Shown here piece after piece: positions 35,385 through 43,556 of a stretch of DNA of 64,000 bases (positions are counted from its first letter, which is position 1; every line of letters begins with the position of its first letter). The translations under genes were made by a program, and so were the position numbers. Source of the DNA: Paenisporosarcina cavernae. Lineage in GTDB: Bacteria > Bacillota > Bacilli > Bacillales_A > Planococcaceae. Where the stretch lies: positions 1,872,501 to 1,936,500 of the forward strand of contig NZ_CP032418.1 in NCBI RefSeq assembly GCF_003595195.1, in the 5' to 3' direction. Below the pieces are notes generated by a model. It was not told where the DNA came from. It saw only the letters and a program-made list of their open reading frames with translations, and ran no database searches.

Positions 35385-35801
35385 TCATTCTTTTACTGTG
35401 ATTTCATCTAGCGCTTTAAGAATGTACGCATCCTCGACTACTTTTTCATCTAAAGATTGTTCGTGCACAAAAAAGAGTAGTGCATTTTCTTTTTGGTACA
35501 CATTAAAGGAAACCAGATCCATACTAGCTGTTGCTTTTTGAAAATCTTCTAGCCCTTCATCGCTTCCTTTAGACGAACGATAGAGAAAAAGGTACAACGT
35601 TCTTCCGTTTAAATCATACACTTTTGGCTTTTCCCAATTTAATCGTTGCCCGAAAATGGAATCGATATTTTTTTCCGTCTCGGTTAGTTCCAAGCCATTT
35701 TCCGCAAATGCAGCTTCAATCTGTTCGGACGTTATTTTTGGCTCGTTGCAGGCAGATAGAAGAAACAAAATAGCGATGGAAAGTACAAAAAGTTTTTTCA
35801 T
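35385..35801 (-). CDS. Lipoprotein of unknown function
   Basis: 138 residues with a GAGGTACGC ribosome binding site. Signal peptide MKKLFVLSIAILFLLSAC with lipobox LSAC (Cys18). The mature domain is a compact alpha/beta of about 115 residues with no motif I can name. Monocistronic. Confidence 0.7.
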   Translation of the reverse strand: MKKLFVLSIAILFLLSACNEPKITSEQIEAAFAENGLELTETEKNIDSIFGQRLNWEKPKVYDLNGRTLYLFLYRSSKGSDEGLEDFQKATASMDLVSFNVYQKENALLFFVHEQSLDEKVVEDAYILKALDEITVKE

Positions 35802-35930
35802 TGCGTACCTCTTTCATATAAAAGGATTTTTTTAACCTATTCGATAAAAATGGGAAAATCCCTTTAATTGGAATTTGAATGTTAACATAGCTCGAAATAC
35901 TTTCGTTTTTTATGGAAAAATTTGGCTCAT

Positions 35931-36056
35931 TGCATGTTTTTAGCGTATAATAACAGGATATTTCTAATTTCTGCATGTTTTTAGCGCTCGTTGACAGGAT
36001 ATTTCTGTTTCTTGCATGTTTGCGCCCGATTTTTGCATGTTTTACCTGTCCTCCTT
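35931..36056. repeat. Phased array F (two alternating cores, 41-bp period)
   Basis: TGCATGTTT at 35931, 35972, 36013 and 36034, and ACAGGATATTTCT at 35953 and 35994. Each core repeats at 41 bp (last TGCATG step 21). The two cores alternate about 20 bp apart. After both full copies the TGCATGTTTTTAGCG stretch is extended. It lies between the lipoprotein gene and the lcfB terminator. The AGGATA core recalls AGGACA in other arrays. Confidence 0.78.
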
Positions 36057-36084
36057 AACCACTCCCTTCTATTCTCTCCATTAA

Positions 36085-36118
36085 AAAATGCCATGAGCGT
36101 TGAGCTCACAGCATTTTC
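36085..36118 (-). terminator. Terminator of lcfB
   Basis: AAAATGC-CATGAGC pairs with GCTCACA-GCATTTT around a short loop, flanked by A and T runs. Confidence 0.75.
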
Positions 36119-36127
36119 AGATACAAT

Positions 36128-37681
36128 CTATTTTTCCGTTGCTTGGTCTTTTAATGAACGACGTAAAATTTTCCCTGTTGTGTTTTTCGGTAGTTCCGCT
36201 AAGAACTCGAATTTACGAGGTACTTTATATTTTGCTAAATGTTCTTGGCAATACGCGTATAAATCTTCTTCCGTTAGAGCGTCATCTTTTTTCACGACAT
36301 ACGCGTACACCGCTTCACCGAAATCCGCATCTGGAAGGCCAATCACTGCTGCTTCCACGATACCAGGATGTGCAAATAATACTTCTTCTACTTCACGTGG
36401 ATAAACGTTGTAGCCTCCGACGATCACCAAATCTTTTTTACGATCTACGATATAGAAATATCCTTCTTCGTCTTTTTTCGCTAAATCGCCTGTATACAGC
36501 CAGCCGTCACGAATGGTAGCAGAGGATTCTTCAGGCATTTTGTAGTAGCCTTTCATTACGTTTGGTCCGCGAACGATTAATTCGCCTACTTCACCAACTG
36601 CTACTTCCTCTCCTAACTCATCGACGACTTTATTCTCCACATTCATGATGGAAGTTCCGATTGAACCTGGCTTCCGGTCACGATCTAGAGGATTGAAACA
36701 CGTTACAGGGGATGCTTCCGACAATCCATACCCTTCGGAAATCCGTACATTGAACTTATCTTCAAAGTTGTGTAACAATGCTACTGGCAATGAAGAACCT
36801 CCAGAGATAGCTAAGCGTAACGTGTCAAAATCAGATGCTTGTCCTTCTGGGAATTGGTACAAGAAGTTGTACATTGTTGGTACTCCTGCAAACACCGTAG
36901 CTTTATGTGCTCGAGCTGTTGCAAAGACATCTTGTGGACTGAATTTCGGTACAAGTAGAATGGTTGCTCCTTTTATAAGTGGTGCATTGACCACAACGGT
37001 TAAAGCAAACACATGAAATACTGGTAATGTAGCGATAACACGATCTTCTGCCGTGAAATGAAGATAGTCGGCTGTGTCACGAGCATTTGAGTACAAATTC
37101 CCGTGGGTCAGCATTGCTCCTTTTGGGCGACCAGTTGTACCAGAAGTGTACAAAATGACGGCCGTGTCATCTTGACTTACTTCTTCTGGCAAACTATCTG
37201 GAGTGGCTCCCATTAATAACTGAGAAAACGCTTTCACTTTTGGCAATATAGAAGCCGGGAGTGCAGCAATTTTGTCTGCAGCGTCCGCAGAAGTTTCGCA
37301 AATAATATAGTTATGTACAGATGGGAATGCAGCTGCCGCTTTTTCTACTAAAGGTAGCAGCATATCTAGCGCAATAACTGCTTTTGCATCACTATTTTGA
37401 ATGATGTAAGAAATTTCATCTGGAGTATAAATTGGATTGATTGGAATCGCTGTTGCGCCAATACGCATTGTTGCATATAACGAAATCAAGAAATGAGGTG
37501 TATTACCAAGTAAGAATGCAACATGATCTCCTTTTTCAACACCTAACGATTTTAAACTACTGGCAAACATGGAAACTGTTTGGTCAAATTCAGCATACGA
37601 TGTATCTTTTCCCATGAAATGGTACGCGGTTTTTCCAGGTTGGGTCTTTGCAGTTTCATGGACGGAAGTTACTAAGTTCAT
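36128..37681 (-). CDS. lcfB: Long-chain fatty-acid-CoA ligase
   Basis: Activates fatty acids to acyl-CoA. 517 residues of the AMP-forming family: P-loop-like YTSGTTGRPKGAM, YGLSEASPVTC, GWLYTGDLAKKD, hinge region DRKKDLVIVGGYNVYP and C-terminal Lys in LPKNTTGKILRR. Length and neighbours (lplJ and yhfH nearby) match B. subtilis LcfB (YhfL). The ribosome binding site is AAGGAGCG. A consensus FadR operator sits just upstream, so it should be de-repressed by long-chain acyl-CoA. Confidence 0.95.
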   Translation of the reverse strand: MNLVTSVHETAKTQPGKTAYHFMGKDTSYAEFDQTVSMFASSLKSLGVEKGDHVAFLLGNTPHFLISLYATMRIGATAIPINPIYTPDEISYIIQNSDAKAVIALDMLLPLVEKAAAAFPSVHNYIICETSADAADKIAALPASILPKVKAFSQLLMGATPDSLPEEVSQDDTAVILYTSGTTGRPKGAMLTHGNLYSNARDTADYLHFTAEDRVIATLPVFHVFALTVVVNAPLIKGATILLVPKFSPQDVFATARAHKATVFAGVPTMYNFLYQFPEGQASDFDTLRLAISGGSSLPVALLHNFEDKFNVRISEGYGLSEASPVTCFNPLDRDRKPGSIGTSIMNVENKVVDELGEEVAVGEVGELIVRGPNVMKGYYKMPEESSATIRDGWLYTGDLAKKDEEGYFYIVDRKKDLVIVGGYNVYPREVEEVLFAHPGIVEAAVIGLPDADFGEAVYAYVVKKDDALTEEDLYAYCQEHLAKYKVPRKFEFLAELPKNTTGKILRRSLKDQATEK

Positions 37682-37701
37682 CTTATTCGCTCCTTTTTAA
37701 T

Positions 37702-37719
37702 TGAATGAATCGTCATTCA
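37702..37719. promoter_or_regulatory. FadR operator of lcfB
   Basis: TGAATGAATCGTCATTCA, an 18-bp inverted repeat matching the Bacillus FadR (YsiA) consensus TGAATGANTANTCATTCA except at the centre. 20 bp upstream of the lcfB start. Confidence 0.85.
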
Positions 37720-37817
37720 TTATTCGTACTTTTCATTATAAAAGAAATGTTCAGACAATACAACGCTTCAACACGTAAAAATTATGCTACAATAAGAAAT
37801 TTTCATTTCCACTCGTC

Positions 37818-37845
37818 AAAAAAAGAGAGGATTTCTCCTCTCTTA
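37818..37845 (-). terminator. Terminator of the BceRSAB-like operon
   Basis: Minus-strand AGAGAGGA / TCCTCTCT stem followed by TTTTTTT, overlapping the stop codon of the permease. Confidence 0.8.
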
Positions 37846-39780
37846 CTGCGCTTCTCTAACGTGGTCTAAATAACGCCATCGTATTAAGTAATAGTAAATG
37901 ACTTGAATCACGGTAAAGCCGATTAACACTAATACCATTTCTCGTAGAATAGAAATCTCTGCTAAGTTGTTCCAAAATACTTGGAGCGACAAGAAAGAAA
38001 ACGCACTGTGTAAGATGGCAATACTCCACGGCAAGAAAAATTGGGGTAGCAATTGTCTATTAACAATTTTCACGAGTTCTTGATCCGTTAATCCAATTTT
38101 ACGCAACGTTGCAAACTGCATTTTGTCATGTTCAAGTCCTGTATATAGCTTGAAATAAATAAAGCTTCCTGCTGCTAGTAATAATACTGCTGCTACAAGT
38201 AACCCTGTAAATAATAACAAGGAAAATGTAGCTCGGATGAAGGAATAATTGAGTCCTGGGTTCTCGAAGTAAAATGGTAGTGCGTCTACATTGTTATCGT
38301 ATCCATTAGAAATAGCGTCGAGTTTTAGCCCAATATTTTTAGTTCGCTGCCACTCTGGAACATTAAATGCATAAAAATAAAATGCGTCATTTTCTTCAAC
38401 TTCTGCAAGTTGACTTGGTTGGGTGATTTGAGAATAGTCTTCATCACTTACAATAATCACATTCGCTCCGATAATCATGGAAGGAAACAGCAGTTTTGGA
38501 TAAACCCCTGAAACGGTGACTGGCACATTGCTTTCTTGCAACACGGTCTGTGTCGTCTTGTTTTCTAGTTGATCAATCGAACTTTCCGAATAAGGGAAAA
38601 ACATCGCTTCGGATTTTGCGATATCCACTACTGGATAATCGAGTGACACTGCAAGTGCATTTACATCCGATTCACGGACGATCAATATAGGGTACTGTGT
38701 TGCCGAAGACGTCTGCTTTTTCACTAGAAAAGGAACAATAGAATACGATAGTCCTTCTGTTTCTAATTCTTTCCGTAAACTACTTAAATGCGCAATGCGA
38801 AGATCATTATCAAGCTGGCTCGTATAAATCAACCCGAGTGGATTCATTGCTCGAAACTGCCCTGTGTAAGATGTGAGCGAAGTTAAAGTCCCCACAGATA
38901 AAAAGGCAATAGTCGTCACAATGGTTACAATAAAGTACATGCGTGCATTTTCTCGGAGCTTAATTGCCCCTTCTGATACAGCTATAAGTCGATACCGATG
39001 CCAATACAACGTTTTTCGTTTTCGAATTAAATCATGTAAAAACAGCACACTATGTGTGAAAAAATAATACGTTCCAATGGTCGCTAAAGGCGGCAGCGTA
39101 ATAATAAGTGTGGAGACTATTTGCGTTGAAGTGAACGTCGCAAGAACATACACAACTACCAAAATAAGCATCCCGGCCAAAGCTTTCCAAGTGGAATACT
39201 GTTCTAAATCATCCCGTGTTAAATACCCTCTCATTAACTCAATAATTTTTTGTTCGCGGATAAATACCACGGACGTAAACGAGATAATAACAAACAAACT
39301 GGCGAATGCACCAATTGTGAGGGCAAACGGTTCCCATGAAACATAGAGAGGAAGGCTATCTAATAGTAACAATTCCCGTACGATCATAAAGAAGAATTTA
39401 GTAAATGCGTATCCGAACAAAATTCCTGTCACAATCGAAATAGCACCAAGAATAAGCGTTTCTAAAAATACGAGTAAATTTAATTGTCTTTTTTCCATCC
39501 CAAGCTGTAGTAAAAGTCCAAATTCCTTCGACCTTGCTTGTAAAAAAGCACTCATGGAGTAAAACAAAAAGAACAACGTGAAAATATAGAGTATGAGTTC
39601 GGCTACTAGCATTCCGCTCGAGGCAACCTCACGTAAAAATTGGTCCTCAATTTTCGGGTGAAATAACAACATCGAATACATAAAAAAGACCATAACCGAA
39701 AATACACTCGCCATAAAAAACGCAGCATAAATTCGCAAATTGCGAATGACATTACGGTAAGCGAACTGTTGAAAGGTCAT
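37843..39780 (-). CDS. BceB-type ABC transporter permease
   Basis: 645 residues from the ATG at 39780 (MTFQQFAYRNVIRNLRIY) with TTGGAGGAAA upstream. Ten hydrophobic segments in FtsX-like arrangement. A large extracytoplasmic loop of about 200 residues lies between helices 7 and 8 (about 315-520), the family's peptide-sensing domain. It pairs with the ATPase and forms the sensory complex with the adjacent kinase for detox of cell-wall-active peptides such as bacitracin. The exact antibiotic cannot be assigned. Confidence 0.9.
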   Translation of the reverse strand: MTFQQFAYRNVIRNLRIYAAFFMASVFSVMVFFMYSMLLFHPKIEDQFLREVASSGMLVAELILYIFTLFFLFYSMSAFLQARSKEFGLLLQLGMEKRQLNLLVFLETLILGAISIVTGILFGYAFTKFFFMIVRELLLLDSLPLYVSWEPFALTIGAFASLFVIISFTSVVFIREQKIIELMRGYLTRDDLEQYSTWKALAGMLILVVVYVLATFTSTQIVSTLIITLPPLATIGTYYFFTHSVLFLHDLIRKRKTLYWHRYRLIAVSEGAIKLRENARMYFIVTIVTTIAFLSVGTLTSLTSYTGQFRAMNPLGLIYTSQLDNDLRIAHLSSLRKELETEGLSYSIVPFLVKKQTSSATQYPILIVRESDVNALAVSLDYPVVDIAKSEAMFFPYSESSIDQLENKTTQTVLQESNVPVTVSGVYPKLLFPSMIIGANVIIVSDEDYSQITQPSQLAEVEENDAFYFYAFNVPEWQRTKNIGLKLDAISNGYDNNVDALPFYFENPGLNYSFIRATFSLLLFTGLLVAAVLLLAAGSFIYFKLYTGLEHDKMQFATLRKIGLTDQELVKIVNRQLLPQFFLPWSIAILHSAFSFLSLQVFWNNLAEISILREMVLVLIGFTVIQVIYYYLIRWRYLDHVREAQ

Positions 39781-40522
39781 TGACGTTTCCTCCAAGAAGG
39801 CTAAGCACATTCAAGATGCGTTGGAAAAAAGTTTGTCTCCGATCATCACTATAAATCTCGTTAAAAAACTCTCCATCTTTAATAAATATTACCCGGTCGC
39901 AGTGACTTGCGGCGATTGGATCATGCGTTACCATCACAATTGTCGTATTCTGCTCTTGGTTTATTTTCACAAGTAGCTCCATCACATCACGAGAAGCTTT
40001 CGAATCAAGGTTCCCTGTTGGTTCATCTGCAAGGATAAACGTCGGTTGGTGAATTAACGCACGTGCAATTGCTGTCCTCTGCGCTTGTCCACCGGATAAT
40101 TCATTTGGACGTTTAGAGAGGATAGAAGTTAAATCGAGTTTTTCCTGCAGCTCTTCCACTCTTTTCTTCATAAAATCCACCGATTTTCCATCGAGCGTTA
40201 AAGGTAAGATGATATTTTCTTCCACCGTCAACATTTGAAGTAAATGAAAGTCTTGAAACACAAAGCCCAATTTTCTCCGCCGGAAAAGCGCTAACTCTTG
40301 TTTAGTCATTTCCTCTGGTTGTACTTGATCAAGCGTCACAGAGCCAAATGTTGGCGAGTCTATAGTGGAAATAATATTTAGAAGTGTGGTTTTGCCGCTA
40401 CCGGACGGTCCCATGATTGCGACAAACTCCCCTTTTTCAATATCCAAGTTAAATTGATGAAGTGCACGATGGGTTACTTTCCCTTCGTACACTTTCGTAA
40501 TTTCTTCAAGTTTCAGTATCGC
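39752..40522 (-). CDS. BceA-type ABC transporter ATP-binding protein
   Basis: 256 residues from the ATG at 40522 (MAILKLEEITKVYEGK) with GGGAGGTG. Walker A GPSGSGKTT, Q-loop FVFQDFHLL, signature LSGGQAQRTAIARAL, Walker B ILADEPTGNLDS, H-loop VTHD. It overlaps the permease by 29 bp and the kinase by 17 bp, so translation is coupled. MacB/LolD-like subfamily typical of peptide-resistance modules. Confidence 0.93.
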   Translation of the reverse strand, partial: AILKLEEITKVYEGKVTHRALHQFNLDIEKGEFVAIMGPSGSGKTTLLNIISTIDSPTFGSVTLDQVQPEEMTKQELALFRRRKLGFVFQDFHLLQMLTVEENIILPLTLDGKSVDFMKKRVEELQEKLDLTSILSKRPNELSGGQAQRTAIARALIHQPTFILADEPTGNLDSKASRDVMELLVKINQEQNTTIVMVTHDPIAASHCDRVIFIKDGEFFNEIYSDDRRQTFFQRILNVLSLLGGNVNDLSTVRLP

Positions 40523-41534
40523 CATCGATTGCACCTCCCTTTCCTTGGATAAAGAACTCATTAAACACAATCTTTACGCATGTTCCTTTCCCAACCTCCG
40601 ATTGAATCGTAAAGGAATGTCCTAGCTTATCAGTTATCTCTTTGACAAGATACAATCCCATACCAGTACTTTCCCCAGTCTTCCGTCCATTTTCGCCTGT
40701 GAAAAATGCTTTCGTCACGCGAGGTAAGTCCGAAACAGGAATTCCAATTCCTTCATCACGAATTGACACATGCAGCTTTCCTTTCTCTATTTCCGTACGA
40801 ACGTACACTTTTTTGTTTGAATCAAACGTATATTTAATTGCGTTCGTGATCAGCTGAGTGAACAAAAACGTTAGCCATTTTTGATCCGACGCGACGACTA
40901 TTCCTTCCTCTACATCTACTACTGGGAAGGTTTGATGGGTAATGAATAACCGTTTGTGGTCTGAAATAACTTTTGTTAATAATGGTTTCAACTCAACTTG
41001 TTCAATTTGCATGTCATCTTCAAATGTATCAAGACGCGCATTCATCAAGACTGTCTCAAGCGCACGTTTCAAGCGGTCGATTTCTTCTTGCACACTTGCG
41101 CGATCAAGTTCTGCTTCTTGCAACAGAAGCTCCACCACGGAAATAGGCGTTTTCATTTGATGCACCCATTGATTCATAAATTGAAGGTGCCTCGCTTGAC
41201 TGGAATAAAGCGCATGCACATCACTTTGATACACTTTGTATAATTGTTGTAAAAATGCATCGACTTCCACTTGTTCCGGTGAATTCGCATCGCGTTGCAG
41301 AACAGCTTCCATCGTAGACGGTTTAGACATGATTTTTTTGTAGTACGATACTCTTTTCATGAACCGAACAGCCAAGAATGCAGCGATTAGCAAAATACTG
41401 ATGACTATTGAATATACCGCCGTATCGATATTTCGGAATCCGTCCAGCCAATAAAGAGATAAAATAAACAACACCATGACTAGTTGAAAAACGACATAGC
41501 TTATATGTTCTCGTAAAAATAGACGGAGATACAT
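40506..41534 (-). CDS. BceS-type intramembrane-sensing histidine kinase
   Basis: 342 residues. Two N-terminal helices (about 13-30 and 36-56) with almost no external loop, hence no own sensor domain. Phospho-His is in WVHQMKTPISVVELL, with N-box LITNAIKYT, G1 DEGIGIPVSDL and G2 STGMGLYLVKE. It senses flux through its BceAB-like transporter. Start ATG and the regulator stop share one base (TAATG). Confidence 0.92.
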   Translation of the reverse strand: MYLRLFLREHISYVVFQLVMVLFILSLYWLDGFRNIDTAVYSIVISILLIAAFLAVRFMKRVSYYKKIMSKPSTMEAVLQRDANSPEQVEVDAFLQQLYKVYQSDVHALYSSQARHLQFMNQWVHQMKTPISVVELLLQEAELDRASVQEEIDRLKRALETVLMNARLDTFEDDMQIEQVELKPLLTKVISDHKRLFITHQTFPVVDVEEGIVVASDQKWLTFLFTQLITNAIKYTFDSNKKVYVRTEIEKGKLHVSIRDEGIGIPVSDLPRVTKAFFTGENGRKTGESTGMGLYLVKEITDKLGHSFTIQSEVGKGTCVKIVFNEFFIQGKGGAIDGDTET

Positions 41535-42238
41535 TATGTTTCCTCCGGATGAAGCACGAATTTATATCCTGCTCCCCTGACGGTTTCTAATGTAGATTTG
41601 ATCCCATAATCCGCAAGTTTTTTTCGAACGCGAGTCATATTTACATTCAATGTATTTTCGTCGACGAATGATTGATCATCCCATAACTCTTCTAGTAACT
41701 TCTCTCTGGTCACGACTTTTGGATGTTCGGCAAATAACAACTCTAATATGGTTGTTTCTTTTTTCTGAAGAGGAATGATTTCATTCCCAAGGTGAAGTTC
41801 CATTCGCTCTAAATAAAGACAAAGTTTACCTTGTTTCAACGTTCGTTCTTCCGTCTTTAAAGCATACTCCCCATACGTTCTTCGTAAATGACTACGTATC
41901 TTCGCTAAGACGATTTCATAGTGAAATGGTTTCGTGATGAAATCGTCTCCACCATTTTCTAGCGCAAACACTTGATCCATTTCACCAGAACGAGCAGAGA
42001 TGAATATGATAGGGCAAGTCGTTTCTAATCGAAATTGACGACACCAATAATACCCGTCATACGTTGGCAAATTGATATCCAATAAGATTAAGTGCGGATC
42101 GAATGCTTTCATCTCGTCTAATACACGATCGAAATCCTCGACAATCTGCACGTCATATTGATATTTGCGAAGAGTATCGGCTAATAAAGCAGCAATTTTC
42201 CGATCATCTTCTACGATAAAAATTCGATGTTGCGGCAT
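41534..42238 (-). CDS. BceR-type response regulator (OmpR family)
   Basis: 234 residues. Receiver with EDD at 10-12, phospho-acceptor Asp54 (LILLDINLP) and KPF near 103. C-terminal winged helix (LLEELWDDQSFVDENTLNVN; ETVRGAGYKF). First gene of the four-gene module; activates the transporter genes. The ribosome binding site is AAAGGAG. Confidence 0.92.
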   Translation of the reverse strand: MPQHRIFIVEDDRKIAALLADTLRKYQYDVQIVEDFDRVLDEMKAFDPHLILLDINLPTYDGYYWCRQFRLETTCPIIFISARSGEMDQVFALENGGDDFITKPFHYEIVLAKIRSHLRRTYGEYALKTEERTLKQGKLCLYLERMELHLGNEIIPLQKKETTILELLFAEHPKVVTREKLLEELWDDQSFVDENTLNVNMTRVRKKLADYGIKSTLETVRGAGYKFVLHPEET

Positions 42239-42259
42239 ACGATTGGCTCCTTTCTCGGA

Positions 42260-43252
42260 TCAGTACACGAGTTTGACAAAGTCTTCACGAGAAATTCCAC
42301 CTAAATATTTCTCAATATCGATGTCTCGTATCGCAGTTTGAATAGCAGATTGTTCATACGAAATGCCTTTAAGTGCATTTTCCACATCTGCCACGTCTCC
42401 AAGACCGAAAAAGTCTCCATAAATATGAATGTCTTCAATTTTATTGTTTTTCACTTGTAGTTTTACATCGATACCACCTTGAGGAAAACGTTCACGATGT
42501 TCTAAATTGAACGCTGGAGATTTCCCGTAGTTCCAATCCCAATTTGCGTAACGTTCTTTTGACAAGGTATGAATGTTTTCCCAATCTTGTTCCGTTAATT
42601 CCACCTCTTGCACATTTTCAGCTCCACCGAAAATAGAATGCAAAATTTTCGTACGGAATTGCTCGATTGTAATGGGATCTTGAAGGAACTCCATTATATT
42701 CGCCACACGCGAACGAATTGATTTAATTCCTTTTGACTCAATTTTATCTTTACGTACTTTCAATGCTGACACGACAGCATCCATTTCTGAATCAAATAGC
42801 AACGTACCGTGACTAAACATTCTCCCTTTGGTCGAAAATTGAGCGTTACCTGAAATTTTTCTACCTTCAGCCAAGATGTCATTTCGACCAGATAGCTCAG
42901 CATCTACCCCTAAGTCTTTCAATGCATCAACAATTGGTTGCGTAAACTTTTTAAAATTACGGAAACTATCTCCATCATCTTTTGTAATAAAACTAAAATT
43001 CAAATTCCCTAAATCATGATAAACTGCTCCACCGCCTGATAATCGGCGCACCACATGGATACCATTTGACTCCACATAGTCCGTATTAATTTCTTCTACT
43101 GTATTTTGGTTTTTCCCGATGATAATAGATGGTTCATTAATATAAAACAAAAAGAACGAATCTTTTTCTACATCCATCGTTTTTAATACGTATTCCTCTA
43201 TCGCTAAATTAATACGAGGATCCGTAATTCCTTGGTTATTTACAAATTGCAT
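42260..43252 (-). CDS. lplJ: Lipoate-protein ligase
   Basis: Attaches free lipoate to GcvH, E2 and related domains through lipoyl-AMP. 330 residues, same as B. subtilis LplJ (331). The motif RRLSGGGAVYHDLGNLNFSF (72-91 region), the lysine loop KISGNAQF and a C-terminal accessory domain are present. Strong GGAAAGGGG ribosome binding site. The kinship with yhfH next to it follows the B. subtilis yhf order. Confidence 0.95.
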   Translation of the reverse strand: MQFVNNQGITDPRINLAIEEYVLKTMDVEKDSFFLFYINEPSIIIGKNQNTVEEINTDYVESNGIHVVRRLSGGGAVYHDLGNLNFSFITKDDGDSFRNFKKFTQPIVDALKDLGVDAELSGRNDILAEGRKISGNAQFSTKGRMFSHGTLLFDSEMDAVVSALKVRKDKIESKGIKSIRSRVANIMEFLQDPITIEQFRTKILHSIFGGAENVQEVELTEQDWENIHTLSKERYANWDWNYGKSPAFNLEHRERFPQGGIDVKLQVKNNKIEDIHIYGDFFGLGDVADVENALKGISYEQSAIQTAIRDIDIEKYLGGISREDFVKLVY

Positions 43253-43312
43253 CGTTATTTCCCCTTTCCAATCTCTTTAGTTACTACTATAAATCATTCA
43301 AGAGGTTTTGTG

Positions 43313-43341
43313 TTGACATACATAAACTGTTATAATACAAT
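43313..43341 (+). promoter_or_regulatory. Promoter of yhfH with repeated AACTGT motif
   Basis: TTGACA (43313-43318), 17 bp, TACAAT (43336-43341). Spanning and following the -10 are AACTGTTATAATAC and, inverted, ATAATACAGTT (to about 43374), a candidate operator for an unidentified regulator. Confidence 0.6.
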
Positions 43342-43386
43342 CAATTTAATTTAAAACAGTAATAATACAGTTAAAGGAGGGTCTAT

Positions 43387-43512
43387 ATGATAGAGAACGT
43401 GTTAGAATTTTTCCGTAACCTACCTGCAAAAAAATGTACAACGTGTGGTGAAACGATCGAAGAACAGCACGAATGCTACGGCAATACTTGCGACAAATGC
43501 CTTCAAAACTAA
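43387..43512 (+). CDS. yhfH: YhfH-family zinc-ribbon micropeptide
   Basis: 41 residues: MIENVLEFFRNLPAKK, then CTTCGETIEEQHECYGNTCD and CLQN. Two CxxC-type pairs suggest a small zinc ribbon. It resembles B. subtilis YhfH in both sequence and location next to lplJ. AAAGGAGG precedes the ATG, with clear promoter and terminator. Function unknown. Confidence 0.85.
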   Translation: MIENVLEFFRNLPAKKCTTCGETIEEQHECYGNTCDKCLQN

Positions 43513-43515
43513 CAC

Positions 43516-43548
43516 AAAAGCCCGGTCCAATTTAGGATCGGGCTTTTA
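43516..43548. terminator. Bidirectional terminator between yhfH and yhgE
   Basis: AAAAGCCCGGTCC / GGATCGGGCTTTT stem with one mismatch, loop AATTTA. Confidence 0.85.
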
Positions 43549-43556
43549 CATGTTGT

